64,000 bases of DNA from Lentilitoribacter sp039986595. GTDB taxonomy: Bacteria > Pseudomonadota > Alphaproteobacteria > Rhizobiales > Rhizobiaceae. Shown piece by piece: positions 7,885 through 16,130 of this stretch. The notes beneath the pieces were generated by a model that saw only the letters and a list, made by a program, of their open reading frames with translations, did no database searches and was not told where the DNA came from. Both the position numbers and the translations under genes were made by a program. Location of the stretch: NCBI GenBank assembly GCA_039986595.1, contig JBDWQJ010000010.1, positions 1-64,000 of the forward strand. The letters run 5' to 3'. Numbering within the stretch: position 1 is the stretch's first letter; each line of letters opens with the position of its first letter.

Positions 7885-8418
7885 ATGTCTCGTATAGGTA
7901 AAAAACCAATTGCGGTTCCGGCCGGTGTCACTGCCACAATTGATGGTCAAAAAGTGACTGCGAAGGGACCTAAGGGCGAACTTAATTTTGTCGTTAACGA
8001 CGAAGTTTTGGTCAAACTTGAAGAAAACGAAATCACAGTAACACCTGTCGATAAGTCTAAAGATGCACGTTCAAAGTGGGGTATGTCCCGCACAATGATC
8101 GCTAACATCTTAGAAGGTGTCGAAAAAGGTTACGAGCGTAAGCTTGAAATCAATGGTGTTGGTTATCGTGCGGCAATGCAGGGTAAAGGCATTCAGCTTT
8201 CACTCGGCTTTTCACACGAGGTTATCTACACTCCGCCAGAAGGCGTTAGTGTTGCATGTCCTAAGCCGACTGAAATCGTTGTGACTGGTATCGATAAGCA
8301 AGCTGTTGGTCAGGTTGCTGCTAAGATCCGTCAATATCGTAAACCTGAGCCTTATAAAGGTAAGGGTGTTAAATATGCTGAAGAGCGCATTGTGCGCAAA
8401 GAAGGCAAGAAGAAGTAA
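7885..8418 (+). CDS. rplF: Ribosomal protein uL6
   Basis: L6 (177 residues) has the two tandem alpha/beta domains of the family, near residues 10-80 and 85-165. It begins MSRIGKKPIAVPAGV and ends with the conserved region RQYRKPEPYKGKGVKYAEE. It lies at the factor-binding site of the 50S subunit. rplR follows after 12 bases with an AAGGAAG ribosome site. Confidence 0.98.
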   Translation: MSRIGKKPIAVPAGVTATIDGQKVTAKGPKGELNFVVNDEVLVKLEENEITVTPVDKSKDARSKWGMSRTMIANILEGVEKGYERKLEINGVGYRAAMQGKGIQLSLGFSHEVIYTPPEGVSVACPKPTEIVVTGIDKQAVGQVAAKIRQYRKPEPYKGKGVKYAEERIVRKEGKKK

Positions 8419-8430
8419 GGAAGACGCGAA

Positions 8431-8793
8431 ATGGCTAGCATTAAAAAAGAAATTATGCGCCGTAGCGCTCGCGTACGTCGTAAAGTTAAAGCGGTTGCCA
8501 ATGGGCGTCCGCGTTTGTCAGTACATCGCTCTTCAAAGAACATTTATGTTCAAATCATCGATGACACAGCAGGCAACACTGTTGCAGCTGCATCAACACT
8601 AGATGGTGATTTGCGTAAGTCTTTGAAGACAGGTGCTGATATTGCTGCAGCTGCTGCTGTTGGCAAACTTATCGCCGAACGTGCTGAAAAAGCAGGCATC
8701 AAAGATGTCGTTTTTGATCGTGGTTCATTTTTGTACCATGGTCGCGTGAAAGCACTTGCTGAGGCAGCTCGCGAAGGCGGCCTTAAATTTTAA
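8431..8793 (+). CDS. rplR: Ribosomal protein uL18
   Basis: L18 (120 residues) brings 5S rRNA to the 50S subunit. RPRLSVHRSSKNIYVQIIDD near residue 30 and the C-terminal VVFDRGSFLYHGRVKALAEA are diagnostic. The spacing to rpsE is 45 bases. Confidence 0.97.
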   Translation: MASIKKEIMRRSARVRRKVKAVANGRPRLSVHRSSKNIYVQIIDDTAGNTVAAASTLDGDLRKSLKTGADIAAAAAVGKLIAERAEKAGIKDVVFDRGSFLYHGRVKALAEAAREGGLKF

Positions 8794-8838
8794 TCTCAAT
8801 CTGCCGATTGAAACCGGAAAAAAACAAGGACAAGGACA

Positions 8839-9399
8839 ATGGCAAGAGACGATCGTCGCGGTAAAGGCGGCAAAAAGGAAGAAGAGCAAAGCGAATTTGT
8901 CGATAAGCTCGTTCATATCAACCGTGTTGCAAAAGTGGTCAAAGGTGGCCGTCGTTTTGGTTTTGCAGCTTTGGTTGTTGTTGGTGATGAAAAAGGCCGT
9001 GTAGGCTTTGGTCATGGTAAAGCTCGCGAAGTGCCTGAAGCAATTCGCAAAGCAACAGATGCTGCAAAGCGCGAAATGATTTTCGTACCTTTGCGTTCTG
9101 GCCGTACTTTGCACCACGATGTGCATGGTCGCCACGGTGCTGGTAAAGTGCTTTTGCGTGCAGCAAAGCCTGGTACTGGTATTATCGCTGGTGGTCCAAT
9201 GCGTGCTGTGTTTGAAACACTTGGCATGCAAGACGTTGTTGCGAAGTCAACTGGCTCTTCGAACCCATACAACATGGTTCGTGCGACATTTGATGCGCTT
9301 AAACGCCAAATGCACCCGAAAGATATCGCTGCGCAGCGTGGAATTAAGTATTCTACATTGCAAGCTCGCCGTGCCTCTGCTGGCATTGATGATCAATAG
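8839..9399 (+). CDS. rpsE: Ribosomal protein uS5
   Basis: S5 (186 residues) takes part in decoding fidelity and mRNA unwinding. The double-stranded-RNA-like N-domain includes VKGGRRFGFAALVVVGDEKG and GFGHGKAREVPEAIRKA; the C-domain includes GTGIIAGGPMRAVFE and GSSNPYNMVRATFDAL. ATG 8839 follows an AAGGACAAGGAC ribosome site. rpmD follows after 31 bases. Confidence 0.98.
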   Translation: MARDDRRGKGGKKEEEQSEFVDKLVHINRVAKVVKGGRRFGFAALVVVGDEKGRVGFGHGKAREVPEAIRKATDAAKREMIFVPLRSGRTLHHDVHGRHGAGKVLLRAAKPGTGIIAGGPMRAVFETLGMQDVVAKSTGSSNPYNMVRATFDALKRQMHPKDIAAQRGIKYSTLQARRASAGIDDQ

Positions 9400-9430
9400 G
9401 CCATAGCGCCGTACGTGAGGAGCCAAAAAC

Positions 9431-9631
9431 ATGGCTGATAACAAAAAAGGCAAGACTGTTACTATTGAACAGATCGGTAGCCCACTTCGTCGTCCAAACG
9501 TTCAGCGCCAAACTTTAATCGGTTTGGGCTTGAACAAGATGCATCGTCGTTCAACACTCGAAGACACACCAGCTGTGCGCGGTATGATCCGTGCAGTTAG
9601 CCACATGGTTCGTGTCGTCGAAGAGAACTAG
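9431..9631 (+). CDS. rpmD: Ribosomal protein uL30
   Basis: L30 (66 residues) is the short bacterial form. QIGSPLRRPNVQRQTLIGLG and LNKMHRRSTLEDTPAVRGMI define the family. Its position between rpsE and rplO is conserved. GTGAGGAGCC lies before ATG 9431. Confidence 0.97.
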   Translation: MADNKKGKTVTIEQIGSPLRRPNVQRQTLIGLGLNKMHRRSTLEDTPAVRGMIRAVSHMVRVVEEN

Positions 9632-9645
9632 GCGGGAGAGAATTC

Positions 9646-10125
9646 ATGAAACTGAATGAAATTAGCAATAAAGAAGGTGCCAACAAAGCGCGTAAACGCG
9701 TAGGTCGTGGTATCGGTTCGGGCACTGGTAAAACTGGTGGTCGCGGTGTGAAAGGTCAGAAGTCTCGTTCTGGTGTTTCAATCAACGGTTTTGAGGGCGG
9801 TCAAATGCCTATCTACCGTCGTCTGCCAAAGCGTGGATTTAACACTCCATTCCCAACAGACTTCAATGTGGTTTCTCTTGGTCGTTTGCAGCAAGCTGTT
9901 GACGCTAAGAAATTGGATCCAAAAGCAACAGTTGACGCAGCAGCATTGAAAGCTGCAGGCGTTATCTCAAAAATTAAAGACGGTGTACGTATTTTGGCTG
10001 ATGGCGACATTAAAGCTAAATTGACACTTGAAGTTGCTGGTGCATCTAAGTCTGCTGTTGAAAAACTTGAAAAAGCTGGTGGCAAAATCACCGTTCTTTC
10101 AGGCGAAAAAGTAGCTGCTGAATAA
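9646..10125 (+). CDS. rplO: Ribosomal protein uL15
   Basis: L15 (159 residues) is a late-assembly 50S protein with an extended glycine-rich N-terminus: KRVGRGIGSGTGKTGGRGVK and GQKSRSGVSINGFEGGQMP. The globular C-terminal half includes GVRILADGDIKAKLTLEV. It is followed by a GC-rich hairpin and a 187-base leader before secY. Confidence 0.98.
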   Translation: MKLNEISNKEGANKARKRVGRGIGSGTGKTGGRGVKGQKSRSGVSINGFEGGQMPIYRRLPKRGFNTPFPTDFNVVSLGRLQQAVDAKKLDPKATVDAAALKAAGVISKIKDGVRILADGDIKAKLTLEVAGASKSAVEKLEKAGGKITVLSGEKVAAE

Positions 10126-10131
10126 AAGTTT

Positions 10132-10162
10132 ACCGCGCGGGGGATTTAAATCCACGCGCGGT
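10132..10162 (+). terminator. GC-rich hairpin between rplO and secY
   Basis: ACCGCGCG (10132-10139) and CGCGCGGT (10155-10162) are perfect inverted copies, and GGATTTAAATCC lies between them as a second palindrome. TTTCCCC follows, a poor T-tract. It could be a partial terminator or an RNA processing site that sets secY expression apart from the ribosomal genes. Confidence 0.5.
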
Positions 10163-10312
10163 TTCCCCATATTGAGACATATATTTCATTAAGAGGCTGT
10201 TTGAGCTTGATTTAACTCGTTAATTCCTGCATCTCAGTTCTCAAGTGGTCAGAGTGGGCGCAAATCGTTTCTTCACTTTCTGGCTAAAGTTAGATTATTG
10301 GCGGAGAATGGC

Positions 10313-11653
10313 ATGGCATCTGCAGCCGAACAGCTCGCATCGAATTTAAATTTTTCTGCTTTTTCGAAAGCGGATGATCTGAAAAAGCGCATCTGGTTCA
10401 CACTAGGGGCGCTTTTGGTTTATCGATTAGGCACATATATTCCAATTCCTGGAATTAACCCTGAAGCATTTGCGCAGGCATTTGAACGTCAAAGCCAAGG
10501 TGTACTTGGTTTGTTTAACATGTTTGTGGGTGGTGCTGCCGAGCGCATGGCGCTGTTTGCACTTGGCATTATGCCATATATTTCCGCTTCCATTATCATG
10601 CAGCTCATGACGTCTGTTGTACCGTCATTAGAGCAGTTGAAAAAAGATGGCGAGCAAGGCCGTAAGGTTATCAACCAATATACCCGTTACGGAACGGTTC
10701 TACTGGCCACGCTACAGGCCTATGGTATTGCTGTGGGGCTCGAGGCCGGAGTAGGGGTTGTTACAGATCCTGGTACTTTCTTTAAGGTCTCTACGGTTAT
10801 AACACTTGTTGGCGGAACAATGTTCCTTATGTGGCTTGGTGAGCAGGTTACAGCTCGTGGTATTGGTAATGGTATTTCTCTAATTATCTTTGCTGGTATC
10901 GTTGCAGCTCTACCTTCTGCTATTGCAGGTACTTTGGAGCTGGGCCGTACAGGATCACTATCAACATTCCTTATCATTGGTGTCATTGTTCTTGCGATTT
11001 CACTGATTGCTTTGATCGTCTTTGTTGAGCGTGCGCAGCGTAAGTTGCTAATTCAATACCCTAAGCGTCAAGTTGGCACGAAAATGTTCCAAGGCGACAG
11101 TTCGCATTTACCACTTAAATTGAATACAGCTGGTGTTATTCCTGCGATCTTTGGTTCATCATTGCTTCTATTACCTGCGACATTAGCTGGGTTCTCAGAT
11201 ACTTCGAACCTGCCTGATTGGGCGACTGCATTACTCGCGTCTCTTGGGCATGGTCAGCCGGCTTACATGATCTTTTACGCTGTGCTGATTGCATTCTTTG
11301 CGTTCTTCTACACAGCGATTGTGTTTAACCCTAAGGATACTGCGGATAATCTTAAACGCCACGGCGGTTATATCCCAGGTATCAGACCGGGTGATCGCAC
11401 AGCAGAATATATCGATCATGTTCTGACACGTATTACAGTTGTTGGTGCTATTTACCTTGTATTTGTATGTTTACTTCCAGAATTCCTAATCGCGCGTACC
11501 GGTGTTCCATTTTATCTAGGGGGTACTTCACTTCTCATTGTCGTGAGTGTTACTTTGGATACCGTTGCGCAAGTTCAAGGGCATTTGTTTGCCCAGCAAT
11601 ATGAAGGCTTGATTAAAAAGTCGAAGCTTCGGGGAGGGAAGAAGCGTAGATGA
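10313..11653 (+). CDS. secY: Preprotein translocase subunit SecY
   Basis: SecY (446 residues from ATG 10313) is the channel subunit of SecYEG in the inner membrane. About ten membrane helices can be traced; the plug/TM2 region PGINPEAFAQAFERQSQG, the block GNGISLIIFAGIVA and the cytosolic loop YPKRQVGTKMFQGDSSHLPL are family features. ATG 10313 is preferred over an in-frame TTG at 10298 because GGCGGAGA lies at the right distance and MASAAEQLASNLNFSAF matches the start usual in Rhizobiales. The stop overlaps adk (ATGA). Confidence 0.97.
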   Translation: MASAAEQLASNLNFSAFSKADDLKKRIWFTLGALLVYRLGTYIPIPGINPEAFAQAFERQSQGVLGLFNMFVGGAAERMALFALGIMPYISASIIMQLMTSVVPSLEQLKKDGEQGRKVINQYTRYGTVLLATLQAYGIAVGLEAGVGVVTDPGTFFKVSTVITLVGGTMFLMWLGEQVTARGIGNGISLIIFAGIVAALPSAIAGTLELGRTGSLSTFLIIGVIVLAISLIALIVFVERAQRKLLIQYPKRQVGTKMFQGDSSHLPLKLNTAGVIPAIFGSSLLLLPATLAGFSDTSNLPDWATALLASLGHGQPAYMIFYAVLIAFFAFFYTAIVFNPKDTADNLKRHGGYIPGIRPGDRTAEYIDHVLTRITVVGAIYLVFVCLLPEFLIARTGVPFYLGGTSLLIVVSVTLDTVAQVQGHLFAQQYEGLIKKSKLRGGKKRR

Positions 11654-12294
11654 GATTAATTCTGTTAGGACCGCCAGGCGCGGGTAAGGGTACACAAGCG
11701 CACCGTCTTGTAGACAAATATAGCATCCCACAATTATCAACGGGTGACATGCTGCGTGCAGCTGTTGCTGCTGGTACTGAAACTGGTAAACGCGCTAAAG
11801 ATATTATGGATGCAGGCGGACTTGTGTCTGATGATATCGTCAATGCAATCATTTCAGATCGTATTGAACAAGATGATTGTGCAAATGGATTTATCCTTGA
11901 TGGCTATCCGCGCACACTTCAACAAGCCGATGCAACTGAAGCATTATTATCCAGTAAGGGAATGAAGCTTGATGCAGTTGTTGAATTAGCCGTTGATGAC
12001 AGTGTGTTGGTTGAACGGATTTCAGGACGTTATACTTGCGGTAATTGTGGTGCTGGTTATCACGATGTGAATTTGAAGCCTGCGAAAGAGGGTGTTTGTG
12101 ATAAGTGCGGGGGCACTGAGTTCAAACGTCGTCCCGATGATCGCGCGGAAACTGTGGTTGACCGCCTTCAAACCTATTATAAAGAGACTGCACCATTGAT
12201 TGGTTATTACTACGCAAAAGGGCTGCTTCGCTCTGTAGATGGTATGGCTGATATTGATGATGTGACTAAAGAGATCGACGCTTTATTTGCTTAA
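11650..12294 (+). CDS. adk: Adenylate kinase, zinc-lid form
   Basis: Adenylate kinase (214 residues) converts ATP and AMP to two ADP. The P-loop GPPGAGKGT is at residues 7-15, and FILDGYPRTLQQA contains the conserved arginine. The LID carries four cysteines (C130, C133, C150, C153; CGNCG and CDKCG), the zinc-binding arrangement of long-form kinases. It is coupled to secY through an ATGA overlap, the usual secY-adk neighbourhood. Confidence 0.97.
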   Translation: MRLILLGPPGAGKGTQAHRLVDKYSIPQLSTGDMLRAAVAAGTETGKRAKDIMDAGGLVSDDIVNAIISDRIEQDDCANGFILDGYPRTLQQADATEALLSSKGMKLDAVVELAVDDSVLVERISGRYTCGNCGAGYHDVNLKPAKEGVCDKCGGTEFKRRPDDRAETVVDRLQTYYKETAPLIGYYYAKGLLRSVDGMADIDDVTKEIDALFA

Positions 12295-12327
12295 TTGCGA
12301 TTATGGCGTCTTTTATAGTGGAAGAGC

Positions 12328-12357
12328 TTGACGAAGTACCGACTCATCCGCTAATAC
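12328..12357 (+). promoter_or_regulatory. Promoter-like site upstream of rpsM
   Basis: TTGACG (12328-12333) and TAATAC (12352-12357) are separated by 18 bases within the 222-base gap between adk and rpsM. This fits a sigma-70 promoter that would drive rpsM-rpsK-rpoA-rplQ separately. It is a pattern match only. Confidence 0.3.
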
Positions 12358-12516
12358 CCGCGCAACTCGCGAACTTAATGCGATCGGTGCGTTTCTCCAA
12401 AATATGGGGATACGATGCTGGTCGTTTTTGCTTGTCGTAGATTGTAAAGTGTCGTTATTCATATTGAATAGCTTAATTTGAATGCCGAAATTATTCGGAT
12501 AACTAGGAGATAAGAC

Positions 12517-12885
12517 GTGGCCCGTATTGCTGGCGTCAACATTCCGACGAATAAGCGAGTGGTTATTGCCCTCACTTATATTCACGGAATTGGACCAAAA
12601 TTTGCTCAAGAAATCGTCGAAAAAGTAGGTATTCCTGCTGAACGTCGTGTTAATCAGCTTTCAGATGCAGAAGTTCTGCAAATTCGTGAAGCTATCGATT
12701 CTGATTACCAAGTTGAAGGTGATCTTCGTCGCGAAGTTTCAATGAACATCAAGCGTCTTATGGACCTTGGTTGTTACCGTGGCCTACGTCATCGTCGTGG
12801 TCTGCCTGTTCGCGGTCAGCGCACAAGCACGAACGCACGTACTCGTAAGGGTCCGGCAAAAGCTATCGCAGGTAAAAAGAAGTAA
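12517..12885 (+). CDS. rpsM: Ribosomal protein uS13 (GTG start)
   Basis: S13 (122 residues) contacts S19 and the 50S subunit. It begins MARIAGVNIPTNKRVVIALT and contains YRGLRHRRGLPVRGQRTSTN followed by the basic tail ARTRKGPAKAIAGKKK. The GTG start at 12517 is fixed by AGGAGA at 12505-12510 and by the family N-terminus. It opens the alpha part of the superoperon. Confidence 0.98.
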   Translation: MARIAGVNIPTNKRVVIALTYIHGIGPKFAQEIVEKVGIPAERRVNQLSDAEVLQIREAIDSDYQVEGDLRREVSMNIKRLMDLGCYRGLRHRRGLPVRGQRTSTNARTRKGPAKAIAGKKK

Positions 12886-12991
12886 TACCAATCTTGAAAA
12901 CTCTAGACCTACAATACGGGTAGGGTAATCTAGGTTGGGTGTAGCCGCTGGTACTACGGCGGTGTTGATATCGAAGAAGGATATACAAAAA

Positions 12992-13381
12992 ATGGCAAAA
13001 GATGCCGCACGCGTTCGTCGCAAGGAACGCAAGAATATCGCTACGGGTGTTGCCCACGTGAATTCTACATTTAATAACACAATGATCACAATTACTGATC
13101 AACAAGGCAACACGATTGCTTGGTCATCTGCTGGTGCGAACGGTTTTAAAGGCTCACGTAAGTCTACACCATTTGCTGCGCAGATCGCTGCTGAAGATTG
13201 TGCAAAGAAAGCACAAGATCACGGCATGAAGTCTCTTGAAGTTGAAGTTTGCGGTCCAGGTTCTGGTCGTGAGTCTGCTTTGCGTGCTTTGCAAGCTGCT
13301 GGTTTTACAATCACATCAATCCGTGATGTTACACCGATCCCGCACAATGGTTGTCGTCCACGTAAACAGCGTCGCGGTTAA
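12992..13381 (+). CDS. rpsK: Ribosomal protein uS11
   Basis: S11 (129 residues) forms part of the 30S platform. HVNSTFNNTMITITDQQGN and KSTPFAAQIAAEDCAKKAQD are diagnostic, and it ends PIPHNGCRPRKQRRG. The frame is open further upstream to 12935, but ATG 12992, preceded by GAAGAAGGA at 12973-12981, gives the normal family length and the MAKDAARVRRKERKN start. Confidence 0.97.
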   Translation: MAKDAARVRRKERKNIATGVAHVNSTFNNTMITITDQQGNTIAWSSAGANGFKGSRKSTPFAAQIAAEDCAKKAQDHGMKSLEVEVCGPGSGRESALRALQAAGFTITSIRDVTPIPHNGCRPRKQRRG

Positions 13382-13472
13382 TCATTCATTGTCTGTTTGC
13401 TTAATTTATTAAGCGAATGTCTTCTCACATAGCTGTCACGATTGGATGTGCAGCAATAGGAAGGTTTAAAAT

Positions 13473-14483
13473 ATGATCCAGAAAAATTGGCAAGAGCTTA
13501 TTAAGCCAAACAAGGTTGAATTTGCTGTTTCAGGAGATTTAAAAGCGACATTGGTTGCGGAACCACTAGAACGTGGTTTTGGTTTGACACTTGGTAATGC
13601 TTTGCGTCGTGTCTTGTTGTCATCACTTCGTGGTGCAGCGGTTACTGCTTTGCAAATTGATGGTGTTTTGCACGAGTTTTCGTCAATCCCAGGCGTTCGT
13701 GAAGATGTGACTGATATCGTATTGAATACGAAAGAAATCGCAATCCGTATGGAAGGCGATGAGCCTAAACGTATGGTCGTTCGCAAACAGGGTCCTGCTG
13801 TTGTAACAGCTGGTGATATTCAAACTGTTGGTGACATTGAAATTCTAAACCCTGATCATCCGATTTGTACTTTGGATGAGGGCGCAGAAATTCGTATGGA
13901 ATTTACTGTTAAGAACGGTAAGGGTTATGTGCCTGCTTCTGCAAATCGCGCAGAAGATGCTCCAATTGGTCTTATTCCAGTTGATAGTCTTTATTCACCG
14001 GTTAAAAAGGTTTCTTATAAAGTTGAGAACACTCGTGAGGGTCAAGTTCTTGATTATGATAAGTTGCTTATGACAATTGAAACTGATGGTTCTGTAACAG
14101 CAGAAGACGCTTTGGCGTTTGCTGCGCGTATCTTACAAGATCAACTTTCTGTCTTCGTGAACTTTGAAGAGCCACAGAAAGCTGAAGAAGAAGATACTGT
14201 TGCTGAATTGGCGTTCAACCCAGCACTTCTTAAGAAAGTGGATGAGTTGGAACTTTCAGTTCGTTCTGCCAACTGTCTTAAAAATGATAACATCGTTTAT
14301 ATTGGCGATCTTATCCAGAAAACTGAAGCTGAAATGCTTCGTACACCAAACTTTGGTCGTAAATCATTGAACGAGATTAAAGAAGTTCTCGCTTCAATGG
14401 GCTTGCACCTTGGTATGGAAGTCCAAGCATGGCCACCAGAGAATATCGAAGATCTGGCCAAGCGTTACGAAGAACAGTATTAA
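13473..14483 (+). CDS. rpoA: RNA polymerase alpha subunit
   Basis: The alpha subunit (336 residues) assembles RNA polymerase and contacts activators and UP elements. The N-terminal domain (about 1-230) holds LERGFGLTLGNALRRVLLSS; the C-terminal domain (about 255-336) holds ELSVRSANCLKNDNIVYIGD and NFGRKSLNEIKEVLASMGL with the DNA-binding helices. It lies between rpsK and rplQ, as in nearly all Proteobacteria. Confidence 0.98.
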   Translation: MIQKNWQELIKPNKVEFAVSGDLKATLVAEPLERGFGLTLGNALRRVLLSSLRGAAVTALQIDGVLHEFSSIPGVREDVTDIVLNTKEIAIRMEGDEPKRMVVRKQGPAVVTAGDIQTVGDIEILNPDHPICTLDEGAEIRMEFTVKNGKGYVPASANRAEDAPIGLIPVDSLYSPVKKVSYKVENTREGQVLDYDKLLMTIETDGSVTAEDALAFAARILQDQLSVFVNFEEPQKAEEEDTVAELAFNPALLKKVDELELSVRSANCLKNDNIVYIGDLIQKTEAEMLRTPNFGRKSLNEIKEVLASMGLHLGMEVQAWPPENIEDLAKRYEEQY

Positions 14484-14523
14484 ACTGCAGATTATAATAT
14501 CTGCGCATTAAGGAGATAAGCTC

Positions 14524-14955
14524 ATGCGCCACGGAAAATCAGGCCGCAAGCTCAATAGAACATCAAGCCACCGTAAGGCTATGTTTGCTAATATGGCAGC
14601 ATCGCTCATTACACACGAGCAAATTACAACTACTGTACCTAAAGCCAAGGAAATCCGCCCAATCGTGGAAAAACTTGTAACTTTGGGCAAGCGCGGCGAT
14701 CTACACGCTCGTCGTCAAGCTTTGTCACAAATTCAAGACAAAGAAGCGGTTAAAAAGCTATTCGACGCAATTGCTGCACGTTATGCAACACGCAATGGCG
14801 GCTACCTACGCATTATGCGTGCTGGTTACCGTCATGGTGACAATGCAGCGATGGCAATTATCGAGTTTGTTGATCGTGATGTTTCAGCTAAAGGCGCTGC
14901 AGATAAAGCACGTGTTGCAGCTGAAGAAGCTGAAGGCGAGACAGAAGCAGCATAA
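14524..14955 (+). CDS. rplQ: Ribosomal protein bL17
   Basis: L17 (143 residues) lies near the tunnel exit. MRHGKSGRKLNRTSSHRKAM is the family start, and GGYLRIMRAGYRHGDNAAMA follows the core. A Glu/Ala-rich tail ends the protein. AAGGAGATAAG precedes ATG 14524. A strong hairpin 23 bases after the stop closes the superoperon. Confidence 0.98.
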   Translation: MRHGKSGRKLNRTSSHRKAMFANMAASLITHEQITTTVPKAKEIRPIVEKLVTLGKRGDLHARRQALSQIQDKEAVKKLFDAIAARYATRNGGYLRIMRAGYRHGDNAAMAIIEFVDRDVSAKGAADKARVAAEEAEGETEAA

Positions 14956-14977
14956 GCTGGTTCTTTCTAATGTTTCT

Positions 14978-15006
14978 AAAAAGCCGGGCTTTATGCTCGG
15001 CTTTTT
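14978..15006 (+). terminator. Bidirectional rho-independent terminator after rplQ
   Basis: AAAAAGCCGGGC (14978-14989) pairs with GCTCGGCTTTTT (14995-15006) over 12 pairs, one a G-U. The T-run on one strand and the A-run on the other let it act for the ribosomal operon and for the convergent minus-strand gene at 15032. Confidence 0.85.
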
Positions 15007-15031
15007 GCTTTTTTGCTCTGTTTTGTGAGAA

Positions 15032-15586
15032 TTATTCGTTCTCGGCAAAGATGCCGGTTGGACGATTATCAATAGAAAGCGTGCTTTTGCGTTGCCAATA
15101 GTCTTTAACGCCATCCGTTCCCATATCTTCATAAAACGGAAGCATTTCGGTATCAGCGCGCGGCTGTTTAAACTCCATGATAGGCACACCCGTACCGCAT
15201 GAAGATTGGACGAGGTTAATCGTCATATCAAAGATCTGCCGGCTACCTGCCATTTGAGGGAACAGCTTTAGATATTCATCCCATTTCTCATCCCGAGGAT
15301 GGTAAACGTCCGCAGATCCATAAAGACGCAATATTCGCGCATCACCTTCAAATGCACAAAACATCAGTGTCATGCGATTTAATTCACGCAAGTGAGCTGC
15401 GGTTTCATTGCCACTTCCAGATAGGTTGAGCCATATGATGCGATTGTCGTCAACGATGTGAAGGGAGTCGCATCCTTTGGGTGATAGGTTAACCCGACCG
15501 TCAGGCGCAGCAGTAGCTACAAAGAATAGGTGCTGCGCATGAATGAAGTTTTTTATTGTCGGATTAAGCTTTTTTGCAGTTGCCAT
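15032..15586 (-). CDS. Pyridoxamine-phosphate-oxidase-like FMN-binding protein
   Basis: The 184-residue protein resembles the pyridoxamine 5'-phosphate oxidase-like split-barrel family, members of which bind FMN or related cofactors. FFVATAAPDGRVNLSPKG near residue 25 and DNRIIWLNLSGSGNETAAHL near residue 50 are typical of this group, followed by RMTLMFCAFEGDARILRLYG. The C-terminal part (SSCGTGVPIMEF) is as in uncharacterised homologues. ATG 15586 is chosen over an upstream in-frame codon at 15610 because GGGGAG stands just before it. The substrate cannot be named. Confidence 0.75.
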   Translation of the reverse strand: MATAKKLNPTIKNFIHAQHLFFVATAAPDGRVNLSPKGCDSLHIVDDNRIIWLNLSGSGNETAAHLRELNRMTLMFCAFEGDARILRLYGSADVYHPRDEKWDEYLKLFPQMAGSRQIFDMTINLVQSSCGTGVPIMEFKQPRADTEMLPFYEDMGTDGVKDYWQRKSTLSIDNRPTGIFAENE

Positions 15587-15640
15587 ATTTCTCCCCTTTG
15601 TTGGGAACAAATATAGAACAAAAAAGTTTTGAGCGCAATC

Positions 15641-16009
15641 TTATTTAGAACATGCCCAGGCGCGCGGTGTGCAATTTCTGCCATTATCCATGCAATAGGC
15701 CATAGCTTCGCTTTTGGCGACTTCCATATTTCCGTGCCAAGCCCAACCCCAAGCACCATTAGGCGCGGATGCTATGGCTCCACAGGTATTGTAAAAAGTC
15801 TTTATAGTAGAGCAACGACCCCGACAATTATTTGCAACTGCATTGATTGCACCGCGTTCTGATGAATAGCTATGTGCCCAAGCTTGACCATTAGATCCAA
15901 TGGCGACAGCGCCCCAACAGCGGTCATAACCGCAAGAGCCTGCAATAGCGTTGGAAGCGGTAAATATACCTATAGTGACTGCTAATGCTGCAGCTTTTGC
16001 AAATGACAT
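15641..16009 (-). CDS. Secreted DUF4189 protein
   Basis: This 122-residue protein has a Sec signal peptide (about residues 1-23, ending ASNAIA) and then a DUF4189-like domain with the characteristic WGAVAIGSNGQAWAHSYSSE and AINAVANNCR segments, where 'natural' residues of a small repeated fold alternate with disulphide-prone cysteines (about nine in the mature part). Proteins of this kind are exported to the periplasm; no function is established. It stands alone between the FMN-binding gene and the divergent protease gene. Confidence 0.7.
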   Translation of the reverse strand: MSFAKAAALAVTIGIFTASNAIAGSCGYDRCWGAVAIGSNGQAWAHSYSSERGAINAVANNCRGRCSTIKTFYNTCGAIASAPNGAWGWAWHGNMEVAKSEAMAYCMDNGRNCTPRAWACSK

Positions 16010-16130
16010 AATTATTCCCCATATATTCGTTATTCCGTCAAATAATAAACTGGTTCTTGGGTAAAAAGCTAGTAATTCCCGTTTGAATCAGAGCAAAGTA
16101 TTGCCATATGAATAAAGCAGAGACGAATAG

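Noticed and set aside
10298..10312. TTG 10298 as secY start
   Set aside because: ATG 10313 has a proper ribosome site and the family N-terminus.
12303..12440. 45-residue plus-strand ORF between adk and rpsM, checked as a possible rpmJ or other small gene
   Set aside because: The translation does not resemble L36 or any known small ribosomal protein, there is no ribosome site, and a promoter-like site lies inside it.
12935..12991. N-terminal extension of S11 from 12935
   Set aside because: The extra 19 residues are not part of S11, and a good ribosome site stands before ATG 12992.
15629..15862. Plus-strand ORF opposite the DUF4189 gene
   Set aside because: It is a mirror of the minus-strand gene, with no ribosome site and no family resemblance.
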